Shown: positions 1-11,712, numbered from the stretch's first letter. The stretch is 64,000 nucleotides of DNA from Diphasiastrum complanatum (GCA_029204225.1 CM055093.1:46926854-46990853), one strand, 5' to 3'. Numbers and translations are program-made. Notes: generated by a model not told the origin, from the sequence alone.

Positions 1-3000
1 TGTTTGTTAAAATCGATTTCTTTGTTTAAATTTACACACCATCGATTTCTAATCGATTTCTGATCTTTAGCGTCTCTCAATGCATTATAAAGTGTCCCTC
101 AATATATTATCAAGAAGGAAGACCACGAAGAAGGAAGATCACGGCCAGCTTGATACCTGTTTTTTTTTTTTCTTTAAAAAAAAGTTTTGACCCAGTTTGT
201 TTCCGAGCGGCCCAAAGGGTCGGTCGGAACGGGCTTCTAAGTTATTGATGTATCATTGCCAGATTTTCTTATTCAAAGACCACTATGAGATCTAACCGAA
301 GCTTTTGTTCAGTTGGTGCAAAGTTGATGAGTGGACTTTGTCAACACATCATTCATTCCTTTGTATTCAGAATCAAGGCTGCTCCTACAAAATGTGAGTG
401 CCAAATTTTGAAGTTGTCCAAACTTACCTATTTGTAATAATAGTGAAATGTGCATCTTTGATGGTCATGTGAGAAGATTGTCACTCTAACATAGAGCATG
501 GCACATTGTGTAAGTGCTGCAAAGAACCGATGATACATTAGGATGTACTTTGTTCAAAATTTGAGTTTATTAATATGCAGATTATAATGAAAAAGTGCAA
601 ATTGGATCGTTCTCCAAATCGATGATGCAATGTGTTGGAAACCATATCCACTTCACAAGAACAAAATTTCAAGCTGAGCTTGGAACTTGGTGCCCTCATG
701 GAAGTTGGGAGGTTCAACATTATACTAAAATGATTAGGTTCAAACTCTGATAGCTATACAATTTTGACCTAGTAATTGCATTTTGAGACTTGTCTATATC
801 AAGCATGTACTTTGTTTGATCAAGACTCATATCTTGGAGCAAGGGGCCGCCTTCTTGAAAACTATAGGTGTTACATCAGGAAGGTGTGGTCCGTTTTGAA
901 CCTTGCTCAACTTTGTGATGAGTAGACTTACATTTTACCTACCAATTATGTTATGAAATGAAGAACCTACAGATTTAAGCAAGTTAGATGTGAAGAATAT
1001 GCAAATAAATTCTCACTTTCATGTACATATGTCAATATCACATATGTGGAGCATGTTCCCACGTGTGAATAGTAAGCTTAGTAACTTGTTTCAAGAAGAA
1101 ATGCATGATTAGATATAGATAACTAGGTTTAAACCTTTGAGTTTCACCAAGAACATGTCCTATTATCATGGCTTAAATCTAGGGCAACAAATGTCCAAGT
1201 GGTGCACCTCCTGAATTGAGTCATATCAAGAGGTACTTTGTGGACCAATCACATCTTTGAGGTCACCACATGCTAAGGTCGGGTCAATACCCTAATTTTG
1301 GCCAGCCCTAAGTTGGAACCACACGCTCCCACTTTATGTAATCATTTTTAAACTCATTGTACATAACTTTTTGAAAGATAGAATTTTTGGTTGTCAAAAT
1401 CTCCTCTTGTAGAAACCCAAGAGCAACAATTTTCTCTCTCTAGAATTCCTTGGAATCTCAATTTTGGTTAAGGCAAATGCAAACACTTAGTTTTTTCACG
1501 TGTGGACTTGAGCTCTTGCCTTGAATCAAAGCTAGTTAGATTGTCACTAAAATCCGAGTTTGTGCACCATAATTTTAATAGTGTGCAATCTCACATGCAT
1601 GTAGGTCTTTGTAGATCTTTTCATGATTTTTAAATGCAAGTTTTAACATTAAATTGGCCATGAAAAATTTATTGCTTTTGCATGATACTTCAATAATTTT
1701 TTTTTGAACACTTGGTGCTTGTGATTGTTTTGGCACTTTTGGTGATGAGTATATTGTATCATCTATGTTTCGATATTCTTGTTAAATTTGTACCTTTACT
1801 GAAATGAGTTGTCAAAGGATGCAATTTATTATTGAATGATGATCATTTACGTAATAGGGCGGATGGGAAAAGAATTTGGATTTGTGGATGGGCGAAACTT
1901 TGTATCCTCAAGATGCTAACACTCTATGGTAACCTAAGTTTTGCTCAACAACTCAATCAGTTGTATGGGTGTGCCATTGGCATAATGGTTTAATATAATA
2001 TTGTGAGAGGTTGTAGAGGTATTGAAATTTATTTTAATGCAGAAAAGTTGATTTCTAGATAATGATGTTGATTGCATCTTTTTGCATTGTCATGAGAAAG
2101 ATTATATTTTGCAAAAGACATTGTAGGAGAGTGCAGATCTTCAAACAAGTCATGAATCATTACAAAAGCCTATAAAGGATTCAAAAGCGAGTTTTATCAA
2201 ATGGAAGTTATATTGCTTCGATTCATTTTGAATCAACAATTATTGAAAGATGTGGAGTTGTTCTCAAAGAAGGTGAAAAACAAAAATGAAAGTGACAAAC
2301 TTGCAAAGGATATTCATAATCTTTTATAGGGAGATTATTTAAATAAAAGTATTCATGCATTCAAGTCAAGTAAGCTCTTGAGCAATCCCCCCCCCCCCTT
2401 TTTCACTTAATATGACATATTTCTAAGGAGATTTGAATAATCTCTCCTCTATTTGATTTTATTGTGGATCTGCATTGGTTGCACATTGAAATATGAAGAC
2501 AAGGCCTCAATTGGAAAAAAAAAACACAACCCTAAGTTATATATTGATAAAAATATCAACTGAATCAATGTTGATGAACAATCGAAGTAGTTGCATTAAG
2601 TCAAAAAGTGCAGAGACATAATGATCGACATGCAATTTCTGTTAGAAGTTAAATATAGTTCAAGGAGCTTCTAATTGTGTTGGGATAAGTATAGAACTAT
2701 ATGTTACAATATGTAAGCTTGTCAAGAACACATTGAGAAATTACCCGTTTCATGACCATTTCTTTCACGAAAATCCTTAAACATAGGAATAGGAATGCAT
2801 AAGATTATAAGTGTTCCATTTCATACAAAAGAGATATAGCAAACCCAAGAAAGATCAATATATTAATTTCATCGAATCAAACACATAATTTGTTGATGTA
2901 AAATGAATGAATGAGATTTATGATATAAAACATAAAAGACGAATGGTAAGATAGTCATAGTCCTTTAGCTAGATGAGTTGAAAATTGTTTGAGGGCAAAA

Positions 3001-5207
3001 GATGGAGAGGGCTAGTATAACACTCAATGAATGGTGCACTTGGAGAATCAAGAAATCAAGGAGCTTTCAATTTTAATCGGAAAAATATATATGGTGGTTG
3101 GGAGAAGATGAAATAAGTTTTTGTTATCAATGAAGAAATAAAACATCGATGCATTCTTCACTATATGCTTCAATAAGGTCTAGATGATCAGTGCCACAAT
3201 TAAGGAGATGTCATATAGAGATTTCATGATAGATGAAACTGGAGGATCCAATTGCATTTTTTTGAAATGCAATGAACTTATCTTTTGAGAGGACTATACT
3301 TCCATACTCACGTATATCGACTGAGGCCAGTTGAGGACAATCTTGCTCACTTAACAGGCATTCATCTCCTTTGTCATCCATGCAAGACACCAACTTGTCA
3401 CTCTTAAATCTATCATGTTTGAAAATTCCCAAATTGCACTTGACAAAGCATATAAGATCTCATCTTCATGATATTAAAAAAGAAAACATATTTACAATGA
3501 AGTATTATATACATTATTATTGATAAAATACTTTGGTAAATTTAAAAAAATACTTTGAAATTAAGATCACTTGATTTTTTTAAACAAAGAAAAAGGCACT
3601 CCAATAAATTCAAATCACTCTCCTTATCAATTGTATCTAAGGAAAAGTGACTAATATTTGTGTGGGAATAATGATAAATAGAGGTGGAAACCTCAACTTC
3701 TTCAAAATTGAAAGCTTTTATCTCATCTAAAATTCGTAGAATAAAATAAAGACAAAGCCTATTTGATATTTAAAAAATCTACACTTTCTTTTACAAAGAT
3801 TGCAAAAACTACAATTTTTGTATTGACCTAAATTTTGGTATGCATCCTATTAAATTTTGTTGTGATGTTGATCAAAATGAATAAGATCATCGAAATCCAT
3901 GAAAGATAAATGACCAAATAGTTAAAATTCACTTAAAACAGAATCACAGATCATGAAACACAGTAATACCCACATAGAAAGCACTCTCCCACACCAAGCT
4001 CACCCACATAGAAAGCACTCTCCCACATAAGCTCACATAGCAACTGAATATTTGAAAATCAAAATACATTGTACATATAGCTTTATTTTTGGCAACCCAT
4101 CTACAAACATTGACCAAATAAGTGAGCATAATTCTCTATCTTTTTTTGAAAATTTGTGATTGAAGTTTTGCAACCAACCATCTTGTATGGGAGCAGAATG
4201 CTCTATTTCTTTGCATGAAGAAATACATTTGAAATCCTTGTTGCCAACGATCTACTATGGAAAGGATTATGAGCTATTCTAGAGAGCAGAATCATGCTCA
4301 CTCTCTGCTCTAGACCCGTGCTACCTCTAGCTCATTCCAAGACAAAATCAAGTGCCAATATTGAGAGCATAGTCCATGTCAAAGTTGGCAAACTATTGAC
4401 AACACTAAGCTATAACACTCTGTGGAAAAAAAATAGCTTGAAACCATTGCTGGCAGCCATAGATTTGAGGCAAATGCTCTGCTATATATGCATAAGTATC
4501 TACTTCCCAGATTAGCACCTGTGCAACAAGAGGCAAAACCAGAACCAGCACCAATGGATCCAATGGGCCAACCCATGCACCTTGCTGCCAGCACGTTCAT
4601 GAATTATTTCATGTCATATGATCACACTTCTATGCAATTCTCTGAGCACGCATAACTTGTTGTTGAGTGCACTCTATGAGGCAAGAGAAGGTTGATCGCG
4701 ATCTATCAGGGCACTCCATCACTACCTGCAAATCATTTTTAGCAGCACACTCTTATCAATCAACAACCTTCCAAAGCGTAGCCAGGAATCGGCCAGTAGA
4801 AGAAGCAGCAAGCAAAGATAACGAAGAAGAAGAGGAGGAGCGACAGGCCAGACAAGAGGTTGAAGGACGAAAAAGAGAGGAGGCCCTTAATATTAGGGAT
4901 CCCTTATAAAAGGGGGCCCAAGGTTTTCTTTTCAAAGTACAAACTTTTGAAACAACGACAACTAGAGCAAATCTTGGACCCAAGCTAGGCCACCCCTTTA
5001 TCATATTGAGGTACTTTTTTTTTTTTCTTTTCATTTTTGACTTATTAAATCATCTTGAATGGTTTTTGTGATCTTAGAAATGGTGTTACAATTGCTAACG
5101 TTTTTTGATTACATGCATGGAAGATGTTTGATTGCATAGCCTTGAAATGTACTAGTTCTCACCGTTTGAGGTTTACCAAGAAGTATGATAATGTTTAGTA
5201 CCCATTG
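1..5207. other. Spacer without recognisable genes
   Basis: I see no coding region here that resembles a known protein; open frames are short and without family motifs. Small landmarks: four copies of ATCGATTTCT near 11-66, a poly-C run near 2388-2398, and a two-copy ~34 bp direct tandem repeat at 3969-4037. A T-rich stretch near 5010-5030 lies upstream of the chromovirus LTR. Probably old decayed repeat DNA. Confidence 0.5.
3969..4037. repeat. Two-copy tandem repeat, ~34 bp unit
   Basis: The phrase CCCACATAGAAAGCACTCTC occurs twice in direct tandem, followed in each copy by CCACA and an AAGCTCA tail. The copies differ by a 2 bp indel near the end. No gene is associated. Confidence 0.8.
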
Positions 5208-6060
5208 TGTTACATACCTATGTAACTACCAGTATTTTAGACCCCTATTGGTCCATTTAGTGTTGGGGGCTAAATAGCAAGTTATCCTTGGATAAGGAGT
5301 ACCCTTAGGATTAAGGCAGACGCTTTAGATTAAGGTACTAGTGTCCTGGGTTAAGGGTAGGTAGGTGTCTATGCCTTGGATGGAGGTAGAGAGGTGTTAG
5401 AAAGTCATTGGATGACTATTTTTCTAAACCTTGGGCCTCAACCTTGAACCATATCACTTTAATGGTCTAGGACCAAAGTATACATGCACAACTTGGACAA
5501 TGGGACCTAGTAGGAGGGCGCCCTTCTAAATTGAGCGGGGATGGAACTCCATAGGGCACTGGAGGCGACCATGGGCCATCTATATGAAGGTACTAGGGCG
5601 CCGATTGGGAGGAGGAGATATCTCTCTTGTTTGCTTTGCTTATGCTCTAGTGTTGCTACTAGTGTGTAGAGTGTTTTCTTGTGGTAGTATGCTTAGGGTT
5701 TGGATCTTGCTTATCGTATGGGACATAAGTAGGGTTTGGATCTTGAGTATGCTATGGAGTGTTGTGGTATGATTGTGATTTGTTTATGGTTAGCAAGGGG
5801 GTGCTAGATAGGTCTTGCTTGGAGCTTGGATCTAGCTATGGTTGGGTGGTGAATACTTGAGGCCAACTTGTGATCTATCTTTGTGTTTAAAGAGTAGGGA
5901 CACAGGTGGAGGAGAAATCCTTGGAGGCTTGCAGATCCTTACTTGTAGGTGGAGGCATCCTAGCTTGGAGCTGGGGAGCATCTTGAAGCTTGTAGGTTGA
6001 TTGGAGGACATTTGGAGGCTCTACCTTGAATTTGGAGTACTTCCTCACCTCTACTTGTCA
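5208..6060 (+). mobile_element. 5' LTR of Ty3/gypsy chromovirus
   Basis: About 853 bp, beginning TGTTACATACC and ending CTTGTCA. It ends three bases before a primer-binding site (TGATATCAGAGC), the expected layout of a 5' LTR. Parts of it recur in this locus: its first ~190 bp (A) in reverse orientation at 7281-7481, its middle (B, 5413-5534) in reverse orientation at 10816-10935, and its last ~520 bp (C) in direct orientation at 11213-11712. These recurrences define the limits well. No target-site duplication is visible at the outer ends of the locus. Confidence 0.75.
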
Positions 6061-6063
6061 AAG

Positions 6064-6075
6064 TGATATCAGAGC
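6064..6075 (+). promoter_or_regulatory. Primer-binding site (initiator tRNA-Met type)
   Basis: TGATATCAGAGC follows the LTR end by three bases. It differs by one base from the usual TGGTATCAGAGC complement of the plant initiator tRNA-Met 3' end, where minus-strand cDNA synthesis starts. Confidence 0.75.
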
Positions 6076-6883
6076 TAGATAAAGGATGATAACCTTTCTC
6101 ACCTTCTTCAAGTTCTATTAAGATCAACAACTAAATTTTTTTTTGGGGAATATTATTGGCTTTTCTAGTTGTAGGAAGCTTGTAGTTGAAGTACCCAATG
6201 AATCTAGTTCTCTTTGGAGGAGAGTAGTGATGCTTATAGAATTGTTTAGGGACTGATTCTTGATCATGTTAGAGAAGTTTTAAAGTAGGCTTTGGATTTT
6301 TAAAAGTTCCGAAAAAAGATTTGTGGGATGGTTAGAGTAAGTCTTCCTCTACATACACAAACTTTTTTTTGCAAAAAGATTGATTCTAGCTATGTGTTTT
6401 GGATCAAAACTAGTGTTTTTTTTTGGCATAAATGAAGTGTTCGAAGTTCTGATTTTCATTTTAAAGTTCTGTTTTTTAGACCTATAAATTTGAAAATCAA
6501 ATCTGAAAAGTGAAGTTTTCATCCAAACTTCATTAGTTACACCTTTCTATCTCCTAGTTTCATGAAAATGGCAATGTAGGAAGGGAATGGTAGTGTAACT
6601 TTGTGCATAAAACAAGTTTTGAAGTTCTGTTTTTTGTCATTATGAAGTTCTGATTTTCAGATCTATACATCTGAAAATTGAAGTTTTCATAAAGCTTAAT
6701 TAGTTTTCCATTTCTATACACTAGTTTCATGGATTTGTAGATCTAGAATAGTACTTTGTTAATCAAACAATAAAGTGTTTCCTGGAAGATTTTTTTGTTA
6801 TACACAGATTTAGTACTCCCTATTATGTAAACATTAGCTTGGATTAGTTAATTGAAGTTTACATAAGGATTTGGTTTTCATTC
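6076..6883 (+). other. Chromovirus 5' leader with internal duplication
   Basis: Untranslated leader between primer site and gag. It contains a diverged direct duplication: about 6430-6565 and 6610-6735 share phrases such as GAAGTTCTGATTTTCA, TGAAGTTTTCAT and the CTAGTTTCATG tail. No coding potential seen. Confidence 0.55.
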
Positions 6884-6955
6884 TTGCTTTGGATTAAGGC
6901 AAATGTAGCTTGTTGTTGTTTTTCTCACAATTGCATGATTTTTGCAAGCTTTTTT

Positions 6956-7281
6956 AGGGATTATTTTCTACCACTTTTAGATGACTATGAACACTTCCAA
7001 AAGTTGAGTCATCTAACCATGAATAAAGGTTTGGGACAATTTATTCAAGAATTTCATGAGTACCTGAATCCACTTTATAGTGACATTCCGCCTAAGGTAC
7101 AAATGTTAATGTTCATTGATGGGTTACCAAAATATTATCAAGTGGATGTTCGTAGAAACCATCCAAAAACCCTAGAAGATGCTATTAGGGCTGCAAAATA
7201 CTTTGATGACACACCTAAGCCACCTAGGGGTCAACAACCTAATGAGCAGAAAAAAGGTTTTCAATTTAAGAGGAAGGACTA
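6956..7281 (+). pseudogene. Gypsy gag, N-terminal part (broken)
   Basis: An open frame reads as a Ty3/gypsy capsid-type gag: a hydrophobic/aromatic stretch, LPKYYQVDV, then a basic Lys/Arg-rich tail. It probably starts upstream of the visible ATG at 6884, whose first codons look like leader. The frame stops exactly where reversed LTR sequence begins (7281), so the stop comes from a rearrangement. The missing zinc-knuckle half of the same gag resumes on the plus strand at 10936. Non-functional as it stands. Confidence 0.65.
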
Positions 7282-7481
7282 ACACCTCTCTAGGTTTCAT
7301 ACCTCCATCCAAGGCATAGACACCTACCTGCCCTTAACCAAGGACACTAGTACCTTAATCTAAGGCACCTACTCTTAATTCTAAGGGTACCTCTTATCCA
7401 AGGGTAACTTGCTACTTAGCCCCCAATTCTAAATGGACCAATAGAGGTCTGAAGTACTGCTCATTATATAGGGATGTAACA
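7281..7481 (-). mobile_element. Inverted 3' LTR start (segment A)
   Basis: Reverse complement of the first ~190 bp of the LTR at 5208, with a 9 bp indel near its end. On the minus strand it begins TGTTACATCCC and is preceded by a polypurine tract, so it is the start of this element's 3' LTR carried on an inverted segment. It joins plus-strand gag directly at 7281. Confidence 0.75.
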
Positions 7482-7494
7482 TTCCTTTCCCCTA
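7482..7494 (-). promoter_or_regulatory. Polypurine tract
   Basis: On the minus strand AGGGGAAAGGAA lies directly before the TGTTACAT start of the LTR: the plus-strand primer position of an LTR retrotransposon. It fixes the direction of the inverted pol block. Confidence 0.75.
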
Positions 7495-7557
7495 AACTTA
7501 AATTTTTCCTTGTAGGAAAAATTTTGAAAAATTCTTCTGGAGATCAGCCTCCTTTAC

Positions 7558-7773
7558 TCAGGTATCCTCCTCTTCTGATTTTCCCCTCCATCTTACTAGA
7601 AATTCCCGAAGCACTCTACTCCGTAGAGTCCTCTGCCGGCTATTAACAATCGCCTCAGGTTCAGGTGGTCCACTCACGGACTCATCACGAAGAAGTTCTA
7701 CTAGATCTTCCACAAGGACCAGGGTCTCCCCAACCCCCAACGAGAGTTTCGACTTAAATAACCTCAAAAGCAC
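7558..7773 (-). pseudogene. Chromodomain at integrase C-terminus (remnant)
   Basis: The minus-strand frame ends with a Pro-Glu-Ala-Ile-Val start, an Arg-rich middle, and EFLVRWRGKSEEEDT. This is the layout of the chromodomain at the integrase C-terminus of plant chromoviruses, where the aromatic/basic FLVRW(K/R)G strand is characteristic. It supports assigning the element to the chromovirus branch of Ty3/gypsy. The frame is separated by stops and shifts from the integrase remnants on its 5' side (7850-8095 and 8274-8948). Confidence 0.65.
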
Positions 7774-7849
7774 CGCAATACCTAGGCGTCAACTTTGCAC
7801 ACTTAATAGTTTTCAAGCCCCTAGAGTGACTAGGGACTCTCAAAAACAC

Positions 7850-8095
7850 CTAGTCGTTGACCATGAATACCTTGTGCTTCCAAGATAGATCAGCATAGTG
7901 CCTTGCCCTATCTTGGAAACTTATTATGCTATCTTTAGCCAATTGTAACATTTCTTGCATATCCGCAAGGAAATCAACTGCGACTTGCACCTGTACGTTT
8001 TTCATGCCAACACTAATTGGTGATCGATGTTGAAAACCATACATAGGCATGAAAGGGCTGAATCCGGTCGCTGATTCCACTAGTGGAAGGTACAT
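7850..8095 (-). pseudogene. Integrase C-terminal region (remnant)
   Basis: The minus-strand frame contains the ESATGFSPFMPMYGF-type segment usual after the catalytic core of Ty3/gypsy integrases, where the strand-transfer domain leads into the GPY/F region. It continues with a helical Gln/Asp-rich stretch ending in WKHKVFMVND. Between it and the upstream core the frame is broken; the 8096-8273 interval still carries decayed core sequence. Confidence 0.65.
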
Positions 8096-8273
8096 ATGTT
8101 CGAATCATATCCTTCATCGTCTGATTGGTCCTTTCCGTTTGACCGTTTGATTCTGGATAATCTGTAGAACTCGTACTTAAAGTTGTTTCCAACTTTTCAA
8201 ATACTACTTGCCAAAAATTCCCAGTGAATTTTGGGTCATGGTCACTGACAATATCGCAAGGCAGCTCGTATAG

Positions 8274-8948
8274 TCAAAAAAGATTCTCAACAAACAGTTG
8301 TGCTAGTTCTGAAGCGTTAACAATAGTTTTCGTTGGGATAAATTGAGCAAACTTTGTAAGTCTGTCAACAATGACCCAAATCGAATTGTGGCCCTTCCCT
8401 GTACATGGAAGCCTGACCACAAAATCCATAGATATACTTTCCCACTTTCTGGTAGGAATGTCTAAAGGATGTAATAGGCCACTAGCTTTTAGCCTCTCTG
8501 CTTTATTTAACTGGAACTTAGTACATTTAAGTACATAGGCCTCTACCTGACTTTTCATCTTAGGCCACCAAAATTGCCTTCGAACTAAGTCAAGTGTTCT
8601 TTGTATATCTGGATGTCCTGCGCATGGACTATCATGACACTCATGCAAGATCTGGGCGCTTACAGTGTCATTCTCCGATACACACACCTTTTCTTTACAA
8701 AATAAAATCTTGTTTCGAATTAGAAAATCCATTTCAGTCTTTCCCTGATTCGAGGAATGTTGCAGACCTGAATTGACCCCCAAAAGTACTTGTTGCCAAT
8801 ACCTTCCAAAAAAGGGATCGGACTCATATAGTCCTTGAAGAGACTGAAACAACCTCGGTTCTATAACAATAAAGCACAACTGATTAACTTGCCTCCCCTT
8901 TAAATCTGTAGCATCATAGAAATATCGAAGAGTCTGATGATCTGTCAA
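8274..8948 (-). pseudogene. Gypsy RNase H tail and integrase core (remnant)
   Basis: A 224-codon minus-strand frame. It starts in the end of RNase H (TDHQTLRYF), then the integrase zinc-binding region (HECHDSPCAGH, then FWWPKMKSQVEAY) and the first catalytic aspartate region (SMDFVVRLP) followed by VIVDRLTKFAQF. In the HHCC finger the second cysteine of the C-x2-C pair is replaced by Phe (KCTKFQLNK), so zinc binding should fail. The frame stops before the second catalytic aspartate. It would have inserted cDNA into chromatin. Confidence 0.8.
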
Positions 8949-9341
8949 AATTTTAAATCTGGCTCATACAAATAATGTCGCCAAATTTACAAGGAATGAA
9001 CAATTGCAAACAGTTCCTTCTCATAGGTACAATACCTAGGCTAAGCAGGATTGAGTTTCTTGCTTTCATAAGCCACATGATGTCCATCCTGCATCAAAAC
9101 AGCTCCAATAGCATAATCACTGGCATCAGTCCTAAGCACAAAAGCTTTATTAGGATCACCAATGATTAGTATTGGTGCCGAAGTGACAATTTTCTTAAGC
9201 AACTCAAAACCATTATTCATATCCTCCGTCCACCCACTAGTGGACTCTTAGCCCTCCAGCTTAGTTTCTTATAGCCTTTCAAGGCCTGGGTAAGGGGAAA
9301 TGCCAATTGAGCAAATTGGGGAATATGCCGACAAAAAAATC
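8949..9341 (-). pseudogene. Gypsy RNase H domain (remnant)
   Basis: Reading the minus strand across stops and shifts shows TDASDYAIGAVLMQDG, ESKKLN and YEKELFAIVH, the classic Ty3/gypsy RNase H signature with catalytic Asp and Glu. An in-frame stop interrupts the segment between the last two motifs. This domain would have degraded RNA in RNA/DNA hybrids during reverse transcription. Confidence 0.7.
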
Positions 9342-10026
9342 CTACAAACCCCAAGAAAGACTTGATTTCTCAAATTGTGGTGAGAATAGGCCAATCAATA
9401 ACCCTCGGTCGGCCTCAATCTCCACTCCCCGTTCGGAAATCTTATGCCCCAAGTAGGACAATTTCTTAGCAAAAAAGTTACACTTAGACTCCTTGGCAAA
9501 GAGCTTTTCCCTTTTTACGATGTCCAAGACAATCCTAAGATGTTCTTTATGTTCCGCCAAAGTCTTACTGAACACTAGGATATCATCTAAGAATAGCACT
9601 ACGAATCTTTCCAAATATGGCCTAAACAAATCGTTTCATCATCTGTTGGAAAGTTGCCGGTGCATTGGTCAAACCAAAAGGCAACACCAAAAATTTGTAG
9701 TGACCAAAGCGAGTCTGAAACCCGGTTTTTTGTATATCTTCTGCCTTAATGCATATATGATGGTAGCCCGATCTTAGATCTATCTTGGTAAAGTACCCAA
9801 CACCACTAAGATAGTCAATTAGATCATCCATTCGCGGCAGTGAATATATATTCTTAGCGGTTACCTTGTTCAATTTCTTATAGTCGACGCAAAACCTTAG
9901 AGTTCCATCCTTCTTGGCAACCAGAACCACTAGTGATGCCCAATGAGACTTACTAGGTTGTACCCACCCCTTTTTCAGGTAATCATGTAAATGTCTACTT
10001 ACCTCAGCCTCTTCCGATGCACTCAT
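9342..10026 (-). pseudogene. Gypsy reverse transcriptase (frameshifted)
   Basis: Two overlapping minus-strand frames (9622-10026, then 9342-9629) together carry the reverse transcriptase core: [19 protein letters not shown], a [12 protein letters not shown] motif with the first catalytic Asp, and [13 protein letters not shown]. In the second frame comes the catalytic box FLDDILVFSKT (usually YLDDILVFS in this group). A frameshift near 9625 separates the palm motifs. The open frame begins at ATG 10026, but homology continues upstream, so that ATG is not the true start of the polyprotein. Confidence 0.85.
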
Positions 10027-10296
10027 CCTATAAGGACGCTGTGTGATTGGAATTGCTCTAGGTATTAGGTCAATTTTATGATCAATTGTCCTTTCTGGTG
10101 GTAAACCTATGGGAAGGTCTAAAAAAACATCATTGAATTCTTGCCTAAGTTCATTATAGGCTTCAAATTATGTAGTGTTCTCACTGGGTATATTCATGGC
10201 ATTTATGTGAAGTTCTTCATCATTGCATCAAATGATATCATTATGAAAACATAAATAAACTTTAAAATCAAAATTCTTCATAATAGAATTAAGTTC

Positions 10297-10790
10297 CTAT
10301 TTAGAATAAGGGTTAACATTTTTAGTGTCAACACTTAAAGTAGCCATGATCTTAATTAAAGAATTCTCATGCATAAAAGATAAAGATTTTTCAACAAAAT
10401 CAATTCTCAATGACTTGTTCTTATCAAAATGCCATTGTTGCCCGAGAACAATATCTACATTAGCTAATGCAACCGCATGGAATTCTAGTTTTTCAAAATA
10501 ATCCTGAATGTGCAATTCTACATCAAGAACAACAAAATCCATCAAATCGGAATCACTTCCTAATGCCATTGTCACACGGTATTTTTTATCACTTTTTCAG
10601 GTAGGAAGGTTTAGCGTCTACACCAAATTCACATTAATAAAGTTATGAGTGGATCTCGTGTCAAAAAGAACATTAACAGCTTGATCATTAACCTTAACTC
10701 TAATGCAAATAAAGTCATTAGGTCCAAAAACTAAAGAACTAAGGAAACAAACATCCATCTCATTACTTTGAGATAGATTATCTTAGGTTG
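10297..10790 (-). pseudogene. Gypsy aspartic protease (inactivated)
   Basis: The minus strand reads as a retropepsin: VNVLFDTRSTHNFIN at about 10630-10675, two stops, then the frame 10297-10575 with VALANVDIVLGQQWH, the ILG(M/Q)xW motif that closes gypsy proteases. The catalytic triad Asp-Thr-Gly is Asp-Thr-Arg here, so the enzyme would be dead even without the stops. It would have cut the Gag-Pol polyprotein. Confidence 0.7.
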
Positions 10791-10815
10791 AAGCTTGTTT
10801 TTTGAACTCAATGGA

Positions 10816-10935
10816 CAATTTAGAAGGGCGCCCTCCTACTAGGTCCCATTGCCCAAGTTGTGCATGTATGCTTTGGTCCTAGACCATTAAAGTGATATGG
10901 TTCAAGGTTGAGGTCCAAGGTTTAGAAAAATAGTC
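10816..10935 (-). mobile_element. Inverted LTR middle (segment B)
   Basis: Reverse complement of LTR positions 5413-5534, for example the shared GGAGGGCGCCCTTCTAAATT (minus sense). It borders the protease block on one side and plus-strand gag (10936) on the other. In a normal element LTR middle is never next to protease, so both junctions are rearrangement breakpoints. Confidence 0.75.
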
Positions 10936-11212
10936 GAAGCTGTTAGTGAAACACATCCCAATTTCAACAATCCTAAGAAAACCAAGAAAAACTTTAAAAA
11001 CCATCAAGGTGGCATTGATAAAGCTGAAGCTCGTAAGAAGAACTCGTGCTTCAAGTGCAATGGCGAGGGTCACCTTGCACGTGATTGCACAACTCCACAA
11101 GAAAGGAATTCAAAGAGTCATAGGTTATGGAAGGAGTCTCTTGACCTTCCATAAGCCTATGGAGGTTCTTGAAAATTCTTTAACTCCCCTAGGCTTCTCT
11201 CTCTCTCATTGG
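10936..11212 (+). pseudogene. Gypsy gag zinc-knuckle fragment
   Basis: Plus-strand frame with a Lys/Asn-rich stretch and a complete CCHC knuckle, CFKCNGEGHLARDC (C-x2-C-x4-H-x4-C, about 11044-11085). This is the RNA-binding end of gag. It belongs with the gag N-terminal part that breaks off at 7281 on the same strand. It is then followed by LTR segment C, not by protease. Confidence 0.75.
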
Positions 11213-11712
11213 ATGGGCATGGAACTCCATAGTATATGAGGGTAGTAGGCCGCCCATTGGGAGGAGGAGAGATCTCTCTTGTTTGCTTTGCTTATGCTCT
11301 AGTGTTGCTACTAGTGTGTAGAGTGCTTTCTTGTGGTAGTATGCTTAGGATTTGGATCTTGCTTATGGTATGGGACATAAGTAGGGTTTTTGGATCTTGA
11401 GTATGCTATGGAGTATTGTGGTATGCTTGTGATTTGTTTATTGTTAGCAAGGGGGTGCTAAATAGGTCTTGCTTGGAGCTTGGATCTAGCTATGGTTGGG
11501 TGGTGAATACTTGAGGCCAGCTTGTTATCTATCTTTGTGTTTAAAGAGTGGGGACACAGGTGGAGGAGAGATACTTGGAGGCTTGCAGATCCTTACTTGC
11601 AGGTGGAGGCATCCTAGCTTGGAGTTAGGGAGCATCTTGAAGCTTGTAGGTTGATTGGAGGACATTTGGAGGCTCTACCTTGGATTTGGAGGACTTTCTA
11701 ATCTCTACTTGT
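11213..11712 (+). mobile_element. 3' LTR end (segment C)
   Basis: Direct repeat of about 5535-6060 of the 5' LTR with few differences, from GGAACTCCATAG to CTCTACTTGT. It is the downstream half of the 3' LTR; its upstream parts A and B now lie inverted at 7281-7481 and 10816-10935. Confidence 0.75.

Noticed and set aside
3211-5034. Several 60-92 codon frames (for example 4667-4909 and 4756-5034 on opposite strands)
   Set aside because: Low-complexity Glu/Arg or Ser/Leu runs from a purine-rich stretch; no family signature.
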